Assembly: GCA_021776805.1 (NCBI GenBank)
Contig: JAJFFD010000004.1
Coordinates: 1 to 43,717, forward strand
From: Planctomycetota bacterium
Lineage (GTDB): Bacteria > Planctomycetota > UBA1135 > UBA2386
Reading direction: 5' to 3'
Length of the DNA stretch: 43,717 bases
Shown here in pieces: positions 9,311 to 18,643 of the stretch; position 1 is the stretch's first letter, and each line of letters opens with the position of its first letter. The translations under genes were made by a program, and so were the position numbers. Under the pieces are notes generated by a model. It saw only the letters and a list, made by a program, of their open reading frames with translations, was not told the DNA's origin and ran no database searches.

Positions 9311-10690
9311 TCAGATACTGAACTTCTGTTTCAGAACCGGCACCTCGACGGAGCGGAACCCCGCTTCTTCGAGGCGGCCGGCGAAGATCAGGGCCGGATC
9401 TTCTTCGCCATGGACGACGAAGGCCTTGCGACAGGTCTTGGCCAGGGGTCGCAGCATTCTGAGCATCTCCTGGTAGTCCGCATGGGCGCTCAGTCCGCCC
9501 ATGCCGCGCACCCGGCAGTGAACCCGGTAGCGCTTACCGAAGATCTTGACCGACTCGAAGCCATCGAGCAGGCGGCGACCGAGGGTGCCATGCGCCTGGT
9601 AACCGACCATGAGGATGCAGTCTTCCGGACGGCCAACACTTTGCTTGATGTGATGCAGGATGCGGCCTGCCTCGCACATGCCGGATGCAGAAATGATCAC
9701 TCCACTGCGTAGGGAATTGAGAGACATACTCTCGGCTACATCCGCGACGTAGCGCACGCCATCGAAGAAGAAGGGATTGTGCCCCGAGGCGAGCATGGCC
9801 TTGGTTTCTTCATCGAAGACTTCGCTGTGTGCTGCCATCACCTTGGTCGCCTTCGTGCTCAGCGGTGAATCGATGTAGATGGGCATCTCCGGGATCTTCC
9901 CCTCGCTGATCAGATTGCCGAGGAAGTAGAGCACGTTCTGAGTTCTACCGACTGAGAAAGCCGGGATGAGCACGCGGCCACCGTCGCGGTTGGCCTCCTC
10001 TATCAGGCGATGCAAGGAGTCCTGAAGGTCGGCGCGGGGAGGGTGCAAGCGATCGCCATAAGTCGACTCGGTGATCAGGTAATCGCACTCAGGCATCGGA
10101 TCCGGATCACGAAGAATGGGTAGATCCTTGCGGCCGAGGTCACCGCTGAAGAGCACCCGTTTGCGTGCTGAGCCTTCGCCCAGGGTGAGCAGAACCATGG
10201 CCGAACCGAGAATGTGACCCGCATCAAAGAACTGCACGGTGACGCCTGGAAGCACTTCGGTGGTTTCGTGATAGGAGCTCCCCCGACATCTCTTGAGAGT
10301 CTTACGCACATCCTCATCGTCGTAGGGTGGCTCGAATTGCTGCCCCTTCTTGCGCAGGTACTTTGCGTCCTGTGCCTGAATGTGGGCTGAGTCAGGCAGG
10401 AGAACCTCAAGCAAGCCCTTGGTCGCATCTGTGCAGTGGATCTTCCCTGCGAAGCCGCACTTCACGAGTCGGGGCAAAGATCCGGAGTGATCAACGTGCG
10501 CATGGGACAGCACCACAGCGTCAATCCCCTTTGCCTCGAAGGGGAGCTTGCTGTTTGCCTTGACCGAGATCTGTCGCGGCCCTTGCACCATTCCACAGTC
10601 GAAGAGGATGCGCTTGCCCTCGTACTCCAGTAGATGCTTGCTGCCGGTGACGTAGCGTGCTGCGCCGAAGAACTGGAGATAGTCAGTCAT
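9311..10690 (-). CDS. Beta-CASP metallo-beta-lactamase-fold RNase (CPSF/Ysh1-like)
   Basis: A 459-aa soluble enzyme of the MBL-fold beta-CASP family, which cleaves RNA using two zinc ions. Visible motifs: SHAHVDHSG at residues 62-70 (motif 2), FSGDLGRKD near 185 (motif 4 Asp), SPLSTKAT near 275 (start of the beta-CASP region), ASGMCEAGRILHH, GYQAHGTLGRR, GGLSAHADYQEML near 400 and a final FVVHGEEDPA His. Its ATG overlaps the end of the upstream methyltransferase by 8 nt (ATGACTGA), so the two are translationally coupled. It converges on the selenoprotein gene, with 6 nt between stops. Confidence 0.9.
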   Translation of the reverse strand: MTDYLQFFGAARYVTGSKHLLEYEGKRILFDCGMVQGPRQISVKANSKLPFEAKGIDAVVLSHAHVDHSGSLPRLVKCGFAGKIHCTDATKGLLEVLLPDSAHIQAQDAKYLRKKGQQFEPPYDDEDVRKTLKRCRGSSYHETTEVLPGVTVQFFDAGHILGSAMVLLTLGEGSARKRVLFSGDLGRKDLPILRDPDPMPECDYLITESTYGDRLHPPRADLQDSLHRLIEEANRDGGRVLIPAFSVGRTQNVLYFLGNLISEGKIPEMPIYIDSPLSTKATKVMAAHSEVFDEETKAMLASGHNPFFFDGVRYVADVAESMSLNSLRSGVIISASGMCEAGRILHHIKQSVGRPEDCILMVGYQAHGTLGRRLLDGFESVKIFGKRYRVHCRVRGMGGLSAHADYQEMLRMLRPLAKTCRKAFVVHGEEDPALIFAGRLEEAGFRSVEVPVLKQKFSI

Positions 10691-13088
10691 GTTTTCGATC
10701 TCCCTCCATCTTACGGAAGCGCATCAGGCTGCGCGTGCTCAGACGATCCTCGGGGGCGAGGTCTCGGTCGCAGCGCCAGAAGCCCTTCGGATCCAGAGTC
10801 CGCTGAAACTCTCGCCGCCGTAGGTCCGAGGTCGGATGTTCGCAATCCCGGAGGATCCAGGCAAAGTCGTCCGCATCAAGTCCATAGAGTCTGGCGACCT
10901 TGGCTTCGATCGATGCGCGCAGATCCTGCTTTTCCTTCGGATCGAGCGGGCGCTGACTCGGTTGGAGGCCCGCTTCCGAGAGTTGCCTCGCTTCGGGAGC
11001 GAACATTGGTCCCTGCAAGGCCAGTGCTGCGCATGCAGTAGCGAGCCAGGGAATCTCTGCTGCCGCCTGAAGGCGATCGGGAAGCACAGTCTCCGATAGC
11101 ATGAACCAGCTCATGTTGAGTCCGCCGAGGCGGCGGCGCACCTGAAAGTCGAAGCAGAAGGAGTTGAGGATGCAAATGGCTGCCAGGCAATTGAGCAGGG
11201 AGCCATCTCCTGGTCGAAGGTAGAAGAGGCTGTCGGCCATGGGCACCCGGGCGAGATAGGTGGCGATCATGCTGCGCTCGTTGGTTGCCGAAGCAATCCG
11301 CATGAATGCGACCCTTGGACCCGGGCAGGCCTTCTTGGCGCCACGGTAGTCCTCGGCGGCCATGAGGAATTGCGGCCCGATCCCTTCCACCTGGTCCGGC
11401 AATTCCTCCCAATGCGCCCGGCGGCCCCGACCGCTCACCCAGCCCTTGGCCCGGCAGGAGTAGGCAGCGATCATGCGACCCTCGAAGAGGGGCAGGGCTT
11501 CCCCGCTGACTTCCTCGTCCAGGAGCCAACGTCCATCCGGCGTCTGCCGGTAGCCCTGGTCTTCCCAGCTGGGCCGTGGGGGAAAGAGGGCCGAGTCCAG
11601 AGTCGTGTCGAATTCGCGACCGTAGCGCAGATCCCATGTCCCCTCCCCGCTCCGGGACAAGACCTGCCCCGCCTGGTGAATTTTGGCGAGGACCGACTTG
11701 TCGCGCTCATCGGTGAATTCGAGCAGGACCCGGTGTTCGGGAGAGAATCTCTGCTGGTCCTCCCGGCTGTATTCGAGAGAGCTCTCCTCGGCCGCCTCCC
11801 AGTTGTTCAGCGAACGCTGCATGAAGGCACAGCGCAGGGTCTCCGTGCGCCCACCCTTGATGAGGATGAGGGCGCAAAACTTGAAGCGCGAGTCGATGGG
11901 AAAGATGCGCTCACGATTCTCGAAGGCGAAGAGCCATTCCCAGCGGCATTGATCCAGGAAGACTTCGCGCAGGCTGCGGCTACCAAGGTCGCTATAGATT
12001 GCGCCGGGGACGATGAAAGCCAGGCGGCCGCCATCGCGAAGCAAATCATGGCTACGCTCGAGGAATAGCTTGTAGGCGTTCAGGTCGGCGACTCCCTGGT
12101 GCCGGTAATGCTCGCGGAAGAACTTGCTCTGCTCCTTGTGTTGCTGAAGGCATCGTTCCCATTCCACCGCGATCCTTGCATCCGCGCAGAGCTCCCGCTG
12201 GCGGGTGATGGCGGCCTGCTTGCTCAGCTGCGGAAAGTTACTGTCGTGACGAGCGAAGAATTCGCGTGAGCTGGGCTTGTTGGTCTCCCAGGGCGGGTTA
12301 CCGATGATTGCGTCGAAACCACCGCGTTCCTGGGTGAAGACTTCCGGGAAGCACTCGGCCCAATCACGCACACTTCCAAGCAGCGCGTTCTTTAGGAGCA
12401 GATTGCCTGCGAAGGCATCCATGGGCCGAGTGAAATCCCCGACTCGGAACCAGATCAACATGCCGGTGAGCTGCACGGCGATTGGATCTAGATCGACCCC
12501 GTAGAGGCAGTTCTCGGCAACGAGGGCGGTGCAGTCCCGTGGATCCGCATCTTCGCCGCGAGCAGCAACGAGAGCTGCGCTCAGAGAATCCAGGGCCGGT
12601 AGGAGGAAGCCACCTGTTCCCATGGCCGGGTCGCAAATCTTCAGTTCGAGAATGCCGGCCGGATCATGCAGGCAGGGCGCCAGTCCGCGGGCGACCGTGG
12701 TCTTGGCGAGAGCTTCCGGGGTGTAGAAGCTGCCGCTGGCCTTGCGGCGACCGCGATCGAGTCCGGGCCGCAGCTCGAGAAGCTCTTCATAACAGCGACC
12801 GATGGCTGATGGTCCATGCTTCGCCACCTGGCGCAGGCTGCCTTCGAACTCGCCGAAGTTCTCCGGACTGAGCGCATCGATCCCAGCCTCGTATGGGCCC
12901 TCGCGAAAGAGATCACCACCGAAGTGGCGACGAACCTCTGCGAAATTCGCCCTCGTCAGTTCGCCGGAGGCCAGGCCCAGTTCTTCGAGGCAGATGCAGG
13001 TCAGGCCTCGCAGGACCAGGGTGAGGGCAGCGCGGCGCTCCACCTCCCCCTTGTTCGGGGGACAAAGCAAGCTCAGGGCGTCGGCCAA
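10683..13088 (-). CDS. Class I SAM-dependent DNA adenine methyltransferase (Eco57I-like), no nuclease domain
   Basis: An 801-aa N6-adenine DNA methyltransferase. FYTP at 121-124 and DPAMGTGG at 153-160 are the X/I motifs (SAM binding), YGVDLDPIAV near 195-204 is motif II/III, and NPPW at 264-267 is catalytic motif IV. The C-terminal half (RIASATNERS, YLARVP, near 600-620) resembles the target-recognition region of Eco57I/PglX-type enzymes. I see no PD-(D/E)XK or other nuclease motif in the N-terminal ~110 residues and no restriction gene nearby, so it may be an orphan methylase. The start is a TTG at 13088, weakly supported; the frame is open to 13132 but holds no other standard start codon. 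Confidence 0.85.
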   Translation of the reverse strand: MADALSLLCPPNKGEVERRAALTLVLRGLTCICLEELGLASGELTRANFAEVRRHFGGDLFREGPYEAGIDALSPENFGEFEGSLRQVAKHGPSAIGRCYEELLELRPGLDRGRRKASGSFYTPEALAKTTVARGLAPCLHDPAGILELKICDPAMGTGGFLLPALDSLSAALVAARGEDADPRDCTALVAENCLYGVDLDPIAVQLTGMLIWFRVGDFTRPMDAFAGNLLLKNALLGSVRDWAECFPEVFTQERGGFDAIIGNPPWETNKPSSREFFARHDSNFPQLSKQAAITRQRELCADARIAVEWERCLQQHKEQSKFFREHYRHQGVADLNAYKLFLERSHDLLRDGGRLAFIVPGAIYSDLGSRSLREVFLDQCRWEWLFAFENRERIFPIDSRFKFCALILIKGGRTETLRCAFMQRSLNNWEAAEESSLEYSREDQQRFSPEHRVLLEFTDERDKSVLAKIHQAGQVLSRSGEGTWDLRYGREFDTTLDSALFPPRPSWEDQGYRQTPDGRWLLDEEVSGEALPLFEGRMIAAYSCRAKGWVSGRGRRAHWEELPDQVEGIGPQFLMAAEDYRGAKKACPGPRVAFMRIASATNERSMIATYLARVPMADSLFYLRPGDGSLLNCLAAICILNSFCFDFQVRRRLGGLNMSWFMLSETVLPDRLQAAAEIPWLATACAALALQGPMFAPEARQLSEAGLQPSQRPLDPKEKQDLRASIEAKVARLYGLDADDFAWILRDCEHPTSDLRRREFQRTLDPKGFWRCDRDLAPEDRLSTRSLMRFRKMEGDRKHD

Positions 13089-13144
13089 GTGTTTGGCGGC
13101 CGCAGCCTCCTGCTTCGCAGCCTGGGTCTTGCCTAGTGTTCGAA

Positions 13145-14563
13145 CTACAGCTCCTTCACCTCCTTGACCATGTCCTGGAGCGCCACTTTGGCGTCCGCGA
13201 ACACCATCAAGGTGTTGTCGTTCTCGAAGAGAGGATTCTTGATGCCAGCATAACCGGGGCTGAGGCTGCGCTTGACGACCACGACGGTCTGGGCGTAGTC
13301 CACATCCAGGATCGGCATGCCGGCGATCGGGCTGCCACTGTCCTCGCGGGCGATGGGATTGACCACGTCGTTGGCTCCCAGGATCACGGCCACGTCCGTG
13401 CTCTGGAAGTCGCCGTTGATCTTCTCCAGCTCGTAGAGCTTGTCGTAGGGAACGTCAGCCTCGGCCAGGAGGACGTTCATGTGGCCGGGCATGCGACCAG
13501 CCACCGGGTGGATGGCGTACTTGACGTCCACGCCGCGCTTCTCGAGTTCTTCGGCGAGCTCACGGACGGTGTGTTGGGCCTGGGCGACGGCGAGACCATA
13601 GCCGGGGACGAAGATGACCGAGTTGGCCCCATCGAAGAGCATGGCGACCTCTTCGGCGCTGGACTCCTTGATGTTGCTGTACTCTCTGGCGTCTTCGGCC
13701 TGGGAGTCATCGTCGATGCCGCCCATGAGCACATTGCCCAGGGAGCGGTTCATGGCCTTGCACATGATCTTGGTGAGGATCAGTCCCGAGGCGCCGACCA
13801 GGGCGCCGGCCACCACCAGTAGCAGGTTGTTGATGACGAAGCCGCTGGCTGCCGCTGCTAGACCCGAGTACGAGTTGAGCAGGGCCACGACCACCGGCAT
13901 GTCCGCACCGCCGATGGGGATGACGAGGAGAACGCCGAGCACGCCAGAGAGCAGAGTGATGGCGATGGCGGCAGTGATTTGCATCGTGCTACCCTCGGCA
14001 AGCATCACCAGATAGAGGCTGAGGCCGAGGATAAGAAAGCCGAGGGCGGCGTGTGCCGTGTTTCGTGCAGCGCCCTTGAAGGGGTGCACGATCTTCTTGC
14101 CGCCCAGCTTGAGGTAGGCGACGAAGCTCCCGGTCAGGGTGGCGGAGCCGATGATTACCGAGATCGGAACCGTGATCGCTGATGACATACTCACATCGGG
14201 AGTACTCACCAGGGTGCTGCTGGCTTCGGCAGCTTTCTGGCTGATGACGTAGACCAGGTAAGACAGGCCGACGAAGGCAGAGGCTGCGCCACCGAGGCCG
14301 TTGAAGGCGGCGACCAACTCGGGCATCGCTGTCATCGGCACCTTGATGGCGAGACGCATGCCGATTACGGCACCGATGACGAGTGCGGCGGCCAGCCCCC
14401 ACCAGGGCAGGGCCTCGGCCTGCAACATGGCAGCGACGACTGCGATCAGCATGCCCGAGGCGGCCATGCGGTTGCCACGCTGTGCGGTACGCACACCGGT
14501 GAGACCCTTGATGCCCCAGACGAAGAGCACCGTGGCAAGGAGGTATAGGTAGATGTAGATCAC
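13145..14563 (-). CDS. pntB: NAD(P) transhydrogenase subunit beta
   Basis: A 472-aa subunit of the proton-translocating transhydrogenase (NADH + NADP+ to NAD+ + NADPH, driven by the proton gradient). The first ~260 residues form eight or nine membrane helices. The C-terminal ~190 residues are the NADP(H)-binding domain III, with VPGYGLAVAQAQ, HPVAGRMPGHMNVLLAEA, VAVILGANDVVNP and KRSLSPGYAGIKNPLF all present. It starts 4 nt after the small pntA2 stop. The product supplies NADPH, relevant to the redox genes nearby. Confidence 0.97.
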   Translation of the reverse strand: MIYIYLYLLATVLFVWGIKGLTGVRTAQRGNRMAASGMLIAVVAAMLQAEALPWWGLAAALVIGAVIGMRLAIKVPMTAMPELVAAFNGLGGAASAFVGLSYLVYVISQKAAEASSTLVSTPDVSMSSAITVPISVIIGSATLTGSFVAYLKLGGKKIVHPFKGAARNTAHAALGFLILGLSLYLVMLAEGSTMQITAAIAITLLSGVLGVLLVIPIGGADMPVVVALLNSYSGLAAAASGFVINNLLLVVAGALVGASGLILTKIMCKAMNRSLGNVLMGGIDDDSQAEDAREYSNIKESSAEEVAMLFDGANSVIFVPGYGLAVAQAQHTVRELAEELEKRGVDVKYAIHPVAGRMPGHMNVLLAEADVPYDKLYELEKINGDFQSTDVAVILGANDVVNPIAREDSGSPIAGMPILDVDYAQTVVVVKRSLSPGYAGIKNPLFENDNTLMVFADAKVALQDMVKEVKEL

Positions 14564-14567
14564 TGGA

Positions 14568-14864
14568 TCAGGCCTCCTTCTTCTTCTTCTTCGACGCGAA
14601 CATGGCGAGCATGCGGTCGGTTACTTGGAAGCCGCCAAAGCAGTTGACGGTTGCGAAGATCACGGCCAAGAAACCGAGGACTTGAGCCCAGGCGCCGTAG
14701 CTATCTTGCATGCAGAGGATCGCGCCAACGATGGTCACTCCGGAGATGGCATTGCTCCCTGACATCAGCGGAGTGTGCAGGGTCGGAGGGACCTTGGTGA
14801 TGATCTCGAGGCCGAGGAAGGCAGCGAGCACGAAGACGAAGAAGATGGTTTCGAATTCCAACAT
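14568..14864 (-). CDS. pntA2: NAD(P) transhydrogenase subunit alpha part 2 (membrane domain)
   Basis: A 98-aa membrane protein with three hydrophobic segments, matching the C-terminal membrane part of PntA encoded as a separate gene in many bacteria. PTLHTPLMSGSNAISGVTIVGA near residues 26-47 is the family signature. The C-terminus is a run of lysines (KKKKKEA), probably cytoplasmic. It lies between the soluble alpha part and pntB, 25 nt after the former. Confidence 0.95.
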   Translation of the reverse strand: MLEFETIFFVFVLAAFLGLEIITKVPPTLHTPLMSGSNAISGVTIVGAILCMQDSYGAWAQVLGFLAVIFATVNCFGGFQVTDRMLAMFASKKKKKEA

Positions 14865-14889
14865 GATGTGAGCCTACTTTTAGCTCTGG

Positions 14890-16023
14890 TTAGCTTTTGC
14901 CCTTGGCGGAGAGGGCCTCAGCGGCGCCCTCGTGCTTGATTTGGCCGTCGTGGGTCACAACGGTGGCGGCGATGACTTCGTCTTCCCAGTCGGGCTCGAT
15001 CTTGCCCTCCTTGAACATGAGCTCGGCGAAGCCGAGGACATTCCTGGCCCACATGCGGCTGGCGTCACTGGCGACCAGGGCTGGGAGGTTTGGTTCGCCG
15101 ATGATGGAGACGTTGTTCTTTACGGCTGTCTTGCCCGACTCGCTGCCTTCCACGTTGCCACCAGCTGCCACGGCCAGGTCAACGATCACCGAGCCTGGGC
15201 GCATGCCCTTGACCATGTCCGCGGTGACGATCACCGGCGCTTTGCGGCCGGGAATCAGCGCAGTGGTGATGACCACGTCGGCGCTGGCGACATGCTTGGT
15301 GAGAATCTCGCGCTGCTTGCGCGCGTACTCCTCGCCGGTTTCTTTGGCGTAGCCACCGGTTGATTCAGCTTGGGGTGGTGTGCCTGTGTCGATGAACTTG
15401 GCACCGAGGCTCTCGACCTGTTCCTTCACAGCTGGGCGCACGTCGTTCGCTTCGACCACCGCGCCAAGGCGCTTGGCTGTTGCGATCGCTTGCAGACCGG
15501 CGACGCCTGCACCCAAGATGAAGACACGCGCCGGCTTGATCGTGCCTGCGGCGGTCATCAAGAGCGGGAACATCTTTGGCAGAGCGGCCGCAGCGAGGAG
15601 CACAGCCTGGTAACCGGCGACAGTCGCCTGGCTGCTGAGGATGTCCATCTTCTGCGCACGGGTGATCCGCGGGATCAACTCCATGCCGAAGGCAGTTACC
15701 TTGGCATCATTGAGCGCTTTGATCGCATCCAGGTCGATGCTTGGCTGCAAGCTGCTGATAAGCGAGCTACCCGCCTTCATCTTGCCGGCCGCCGCAACGC
15801 TTGGGGCGCGGACTTGGAAGATCAAGTCGGCTTCCTCGAGTGCGCTGCCGGTCTTTGCACCGGCTTCTTCGTACTGAGAGTTGTCAAAGCCAGAGGCGAG
15901 GCCGGCGTCGTTCTCTATCTTGACCTCGAAACCGGCCTTGATCAGGGCCTTGGTGGTCTCTGGCGTGACTGCGACGCGAGTTTCGCCTGGCTCGCTTTCC
16001 TTGGGGACGAAGACTAGGACCAT
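14890..16023 (-). CDS. pntA: NAD(P) transhydrogenase subunit alpha part 1 (NAD-binding)
   Basis: A 377-aa soluble subunit, the NAD(H)-binding domain I. It begins VFVPKESEPGETRVAVTP, typical of the alanine dehydrogenase/PntA family, and carries the Rossmann motif GAGVAGLQAI near residue 178, NDVRPAVKEQVESLGAKF near 200-217, and the mobile-loop region GYAKE. I start at ATG 16023 because it aligns with family N-termini and has a good ribosome site (GAAGGG, 7 nt spacing). The frame extends to 16116 but the extra residues are not family-like. It heads a pnt operon that may run on into the methyltransferase and RNase genes. Confidence 0.95.
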   Translation of the reverse strand: MVLVFVPKESEPGETRVAVTPETTKALIKAGFEVKIENDAGLASGFDNSQYEEAGAKTGSALEEADLIFQVRAPSVAAAGKMKAGSSLISSLQPSIDLDAIKALNDAKVTAFGMELIPRITRAQKMDILSSQATVAGYQAVLLAAAALPKMFPLLMTAAGTIKPARVFILGAGVAGLQAIATAKRLGAVVEANDVRPAVKEQVESLGAKFIDTGTPPQAESTGGYAKETGEEYARKQREILTKHVASADVVITTALIPGRKAPVIVTADMVKGMRPGSVIVDLAVAAGGNVEGSESGKTAVKNNVSIIGEPNLPALVASDASRMWARNVLGFAELMFKEGKIEPDWEDEVIAATVVTHDGQIKHEGAAEALSAKGKS

Positions 16024-16214
16024 TGTGGGACCCTTCTGGCTGGGGGCGGTTCTGCTCGAACTTGGGTGGGAGGGGCAGGAAAAGACCGCAAAGAGAAGCA
16101 GATGGGCGGCTTCCAACCAACCTGGATTGTCGAGGTTTGAGATCTTCTCTCCGCTGGGGCCGGGATCACCCCAACTTGGCTGGGTCGGCTGTCGGCAAGG
16201 ACGGCCGTACTCAG

Positions 16215-16220
16215 TAGGCT
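16215..16220 (+). promoter_or_regulatory. -10-like box 9 nt before pyrF start
   Basis: TAGGCT sits 9 nt before the pyrF ATG. No -35 box is evident 16-18 nt upstream. The spacing matches other genes in this window and suggests a leaderless or very short-leader transcript for the pyrF-bsh operon. Assigned by eye. Confidence 0.35.
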
Positions 16221-16229
16221 CTGAGGATC

Positions 16230-17093
16230 ATGGTGGAGCGCTTCAGCAACCGCCTGGCCAGAGAGGTCAGCAAGAAGGGAGCCGCGGTAGTCGGACTCGA
16301 CCCGCGTCTGGAGGCGCTCCCACGGGATCTGGCCCGCAATGCTCCTCCAGAGGAGCGCATCCTCGCCTTCTACCGGGAGACCCTGCCCCTGATCGCGGCG
16401 CAGGTAGCCCTGGTAAAGCCCAACATCGCATTCTTCGAGCGATATGGTGCCGCTGGGTACGCTGCCTATGAAGAGACTTGCAGACTCGCTCGCGAGGCGG
16501 GGCTGTTGGTGATCGGCGATATTAAACGCGGAGATGTGGGCAGCACGGCTGAGGCCTACGCGGAAGAGCATTTTCGCCATGCGGATGCTCTCACCCTGCA
16601 TCCGTACCTGGGCTCCGATTCTCTGCAGCCCTTCTTGCGGCGCTGCGCGGCGGGGGATCGGGGAGTCTTCATCCTTGTGCGCACCAGCAACCCTTCCGCC
16701 AGTGAGTTTCAGGACCTGCCCTTCGAAGGCGGCAATCTCTCCCAGGCCGTCGCCCGCAAGGTCGCTCAGTGGGCCGCCGACAGCAGCCCGGACGAGCCCG
16801 GGTTTTCTTCTGTAGGCGCTGTTCTGGGAGCGACTTACGCCAAGGATCTCGGGCCATATCGGGAGCTGATGCCCCGGTCCTGGTTCCTCATCCCTGGGGT
16901 CGGTGCCCAGGGCGGCGAGGTGGCTGACCTGGCAGCCGCCTTCGATACTGAGGGGCAGGGCGCTTTGGTCAATCAGAGTCGCGGCATCATGCAGGCCTTC
17001 GATCCGGGCGACGAGGATTGGCGCCAGAAGATCGAGGGCGCTCTGAGCCATTTCGTCAGTGAGCTGTCCAGCCTATGCAAGCAGGTGCCGTGA
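16230..17093 (+). CDS. pyrF: Orotidine 5'-phosphate decarboxylase (type 2)
   Basis: A 287-aa enzyme for the last step of UMP synthesis. The long-form (type 2) family features are present: VGLDPRLEALP near residue 21, VKPNIAFFERYG near 63-74, the catalytic DIKRGDVGSTAEAYAE near 95-110, HPYLGSDSLQPF, RTSNPSA, and the phosphate site FLIPGVGAQGG near 220-230. It is the first gene of a tight plus-strand cluster; bshC overlaps its 3' end. Linkage with bacillithiol genes is not known to be functional. Confidence 0.95.
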   Translation: MVERFSNRLAREVSKKGAAVVGLDPRLEALPRDLARNAPPEERILAFYRETLPLIAAQVALVKPNIAFFERYGAAGYAAYEETCRLAREAGLLVIGDIKRGDVGSTAEAYAEEHFRHADALTLHPYLGSDSLQPFLRRCAAGDRGVFILVRTSNPSASEFQDLPFEGGNLSQAVARKVAQWAADSSPDEPGFSSVGAVLGATYAKDLGPYRELMPRSWFLIPGVGAQGGEVADLAAAFDTEGQGALVNQSRGIMQAFDPGDEDWRQKIEGALSHFVSELSSLCKQVP

Positions 17094-18643
17094 AGCCGAG
17101 TATCCGCCACATCTCCTACCGGCGCCTGGGCACCTCCGAGGTGCATCACCGCTACCTCGAGGATGATCCGGAGCTGGCGAAGATCCTGGGGCGTCGCCCA
17201 AGGGACGCCGCTGAGTTGCTGAAGCGAGCGCCGCTCAATGCCCCGCGCCTGGTGGACCCCAAGGCGCTCTCCGATGCACTGCTGGCCTACGCGGAACGCC
17301 ATGATGCTCCGGGCCCGGTGCTGGAGAACGCCCGCATGGTGGCGGATGGCTCGGTCGCCATGGTTGTGACTGGGCAGCAGCCAGGACTCTTCGGGGGACC
17401 GCTCTACACCATGCACAAGGCGGCTACGACCGTTCGCCTGGCGCGGGAGCTTTCCGCCCAGCCGGGCGCGCCCAAGGTGCTACCGATCTTCTGGAATCAC
17501 ACGGACGACCACGATCTGGATGAGGTCAACCGGGCATTCCTGGTGAACGCCAACCAGGATCTGCAGCGTCTGCGTCTGGACCTCTCACATTCGGGGGAGG
17601 CAGTGCGCAACATTGGCATCGGGAGGGCGATCGAGCATGTGCTCGGCGCGGCGCGGGATCTCTTGCCGCGCAGCGAATTCCGGGATGCGGCCTTTGAGCT
17701 CTTCGAACCGCGGCATCTGGATGAGCAGCTCGGCGATTCTCTTGCCCGGCTGCTTTTCAGCATGTTCGGCAAGCATGGTCTCCTGGTGATCGAGCCACGG
17801 GATCTGCCCGATTCTGCCTTCCACGTCCTGCCGCGCTGGCGTGAGATGAGCGACAGCATCCGCAACCGGGTGTCTTCCGTGGCGGATCATCTCGGCGATC
17901 TCGGCTTCGATGTGACCCTGGATCCGGGCACCACGATGATGTTTCAGATGGTCGCCAACCGCCGGGTCTCTCTGGGGGATGTGGACGAGGTTGCCGATGC
18001 GAGGGACCTGAGCCCGGGGGTGCTGCTACGACCCATGTGGCAGGACGCCTGTCTGCCAACGATCGGATTCGTGGTCGGGCCCGGAGAACTCTCCTACTTG
18101 GCGGTGACCTGCCCGCTCTACAAGACTCTGGGCGTTCCCAAGCCTGTGCTCGTTCCCAGGGCTTCGCTGACCCTGGTGGAACCCTCCATGACCAAGCTGC
18201 TCAAGCGCTTCGGCTGGGACATCACCGAGCTGGCCTCAGGGTCGGAGGCCTTGGCGCTTTCTCTGGAGGACGCGGGGGAGGATGGGATCGAGGCGGGCCT
18301 CGAGGACATCACCGACCAGCTCAACACCCGCATGCTCGAGCTGGCCGACCAGCTTCGCGAGAAGGATCCACAGATGCTCGGCGCCTTGCAGAGGGCCGGG
18401 AAGAAGGCGGAGGACGAACTCCTCAAGGTGCGGCAGAAGCTCCGCAACTCTCGGCAGAACCGTCAGGGCACCGGCCTGCGACAGATCCGGCGCCTATGCA
18501 GCAATCTGCGCCCACGTGGTCGGCTGCAGGAGCGCGTGCTCAATATCCTGCCCTTCCTGGTGGCCCACGGCCCTGAGCTGGCGGATCACCTGGTGGAGGC
18601 GGCGGATCCCTTCGCCACCAACCACGGAGTCCTCGACCTGTGA
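17075..18643 (+). CDS. bshC: Bacillithiol biosynthesis cysteine-adding enzyme
   Basis: A 522-aa BshC, which adds cysteine to GlcN-malate to form bacillithiol. The strongest signature is VVTGQQPGLFGGPLYT followed by FWNHTDDHDLDEVN (residues ~98-155). Further conserved parts are a TLDPGTTMMFQ segment, LRPMWQD, TIGFVVGPGELSYLA, a PVLVPRASLTLVEP region and a C-terminal coiled-coil stretch. ATG 17075 overlaps pyrF by 19 nt; GTG 17090, overlapping the pyrF TGA, is an equally good start. bshB1 follows with a GTGA overlap. Confidence 0.93.
   Translation: MQAGAVKPSIRHISYRRLGTSEVHHRYLEDDPELAKILGRRPRDAAELLKRAPLNAPRLVDPKALSDALLAYAERHDAPGPVLENARMVADGSVAMVVTGQQPGLFGGPLYTMHKAATTVRLARELSAQPGAPKVLPIFWNHTDDHDLDEVNRAFLVNANQDLQRLRLDLSHSGEAVRNIGIGRAIEHVLGAARDLLPRSEFRDAAFELFEPRHLDEQLGDSLARLLFSMFGKHGLLVIEPRDLPDSAFHVLPRWREMSDSIRNRVSSVADHLGDLGFDVTLDPGTTMMFQMVANRRVSLGDVDEVADARDLSPGVLLRPMWQDACLPTIGFVVGPGELSYLAVTCPLYKTLGVPKPVLVPRASLTLVEPSMTKLLKRFGWDITELASGSEALALSLEDAGEDGIEAGLEDITDQLNTRMLELADQLREKDPQMLGALQRAGKKAEDELLKVRQKLRNSRQNRQGTGLRQIRRLCSNLRPRGRLQERVLNILPFLVAHGPELADHLVEAADPFATNHGVLDL

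Noticed and set aside
3715..13088. A DISARM- or BREX-like defence island (SNF2 ATPase plus Eco57I-like methylase)
   Set aside because: No drmA, drmB, drmC or pglZ/brxC gene is present, the two genes are on opposite strands, and an antiporter, the selenoprotein and an RNase lie between.
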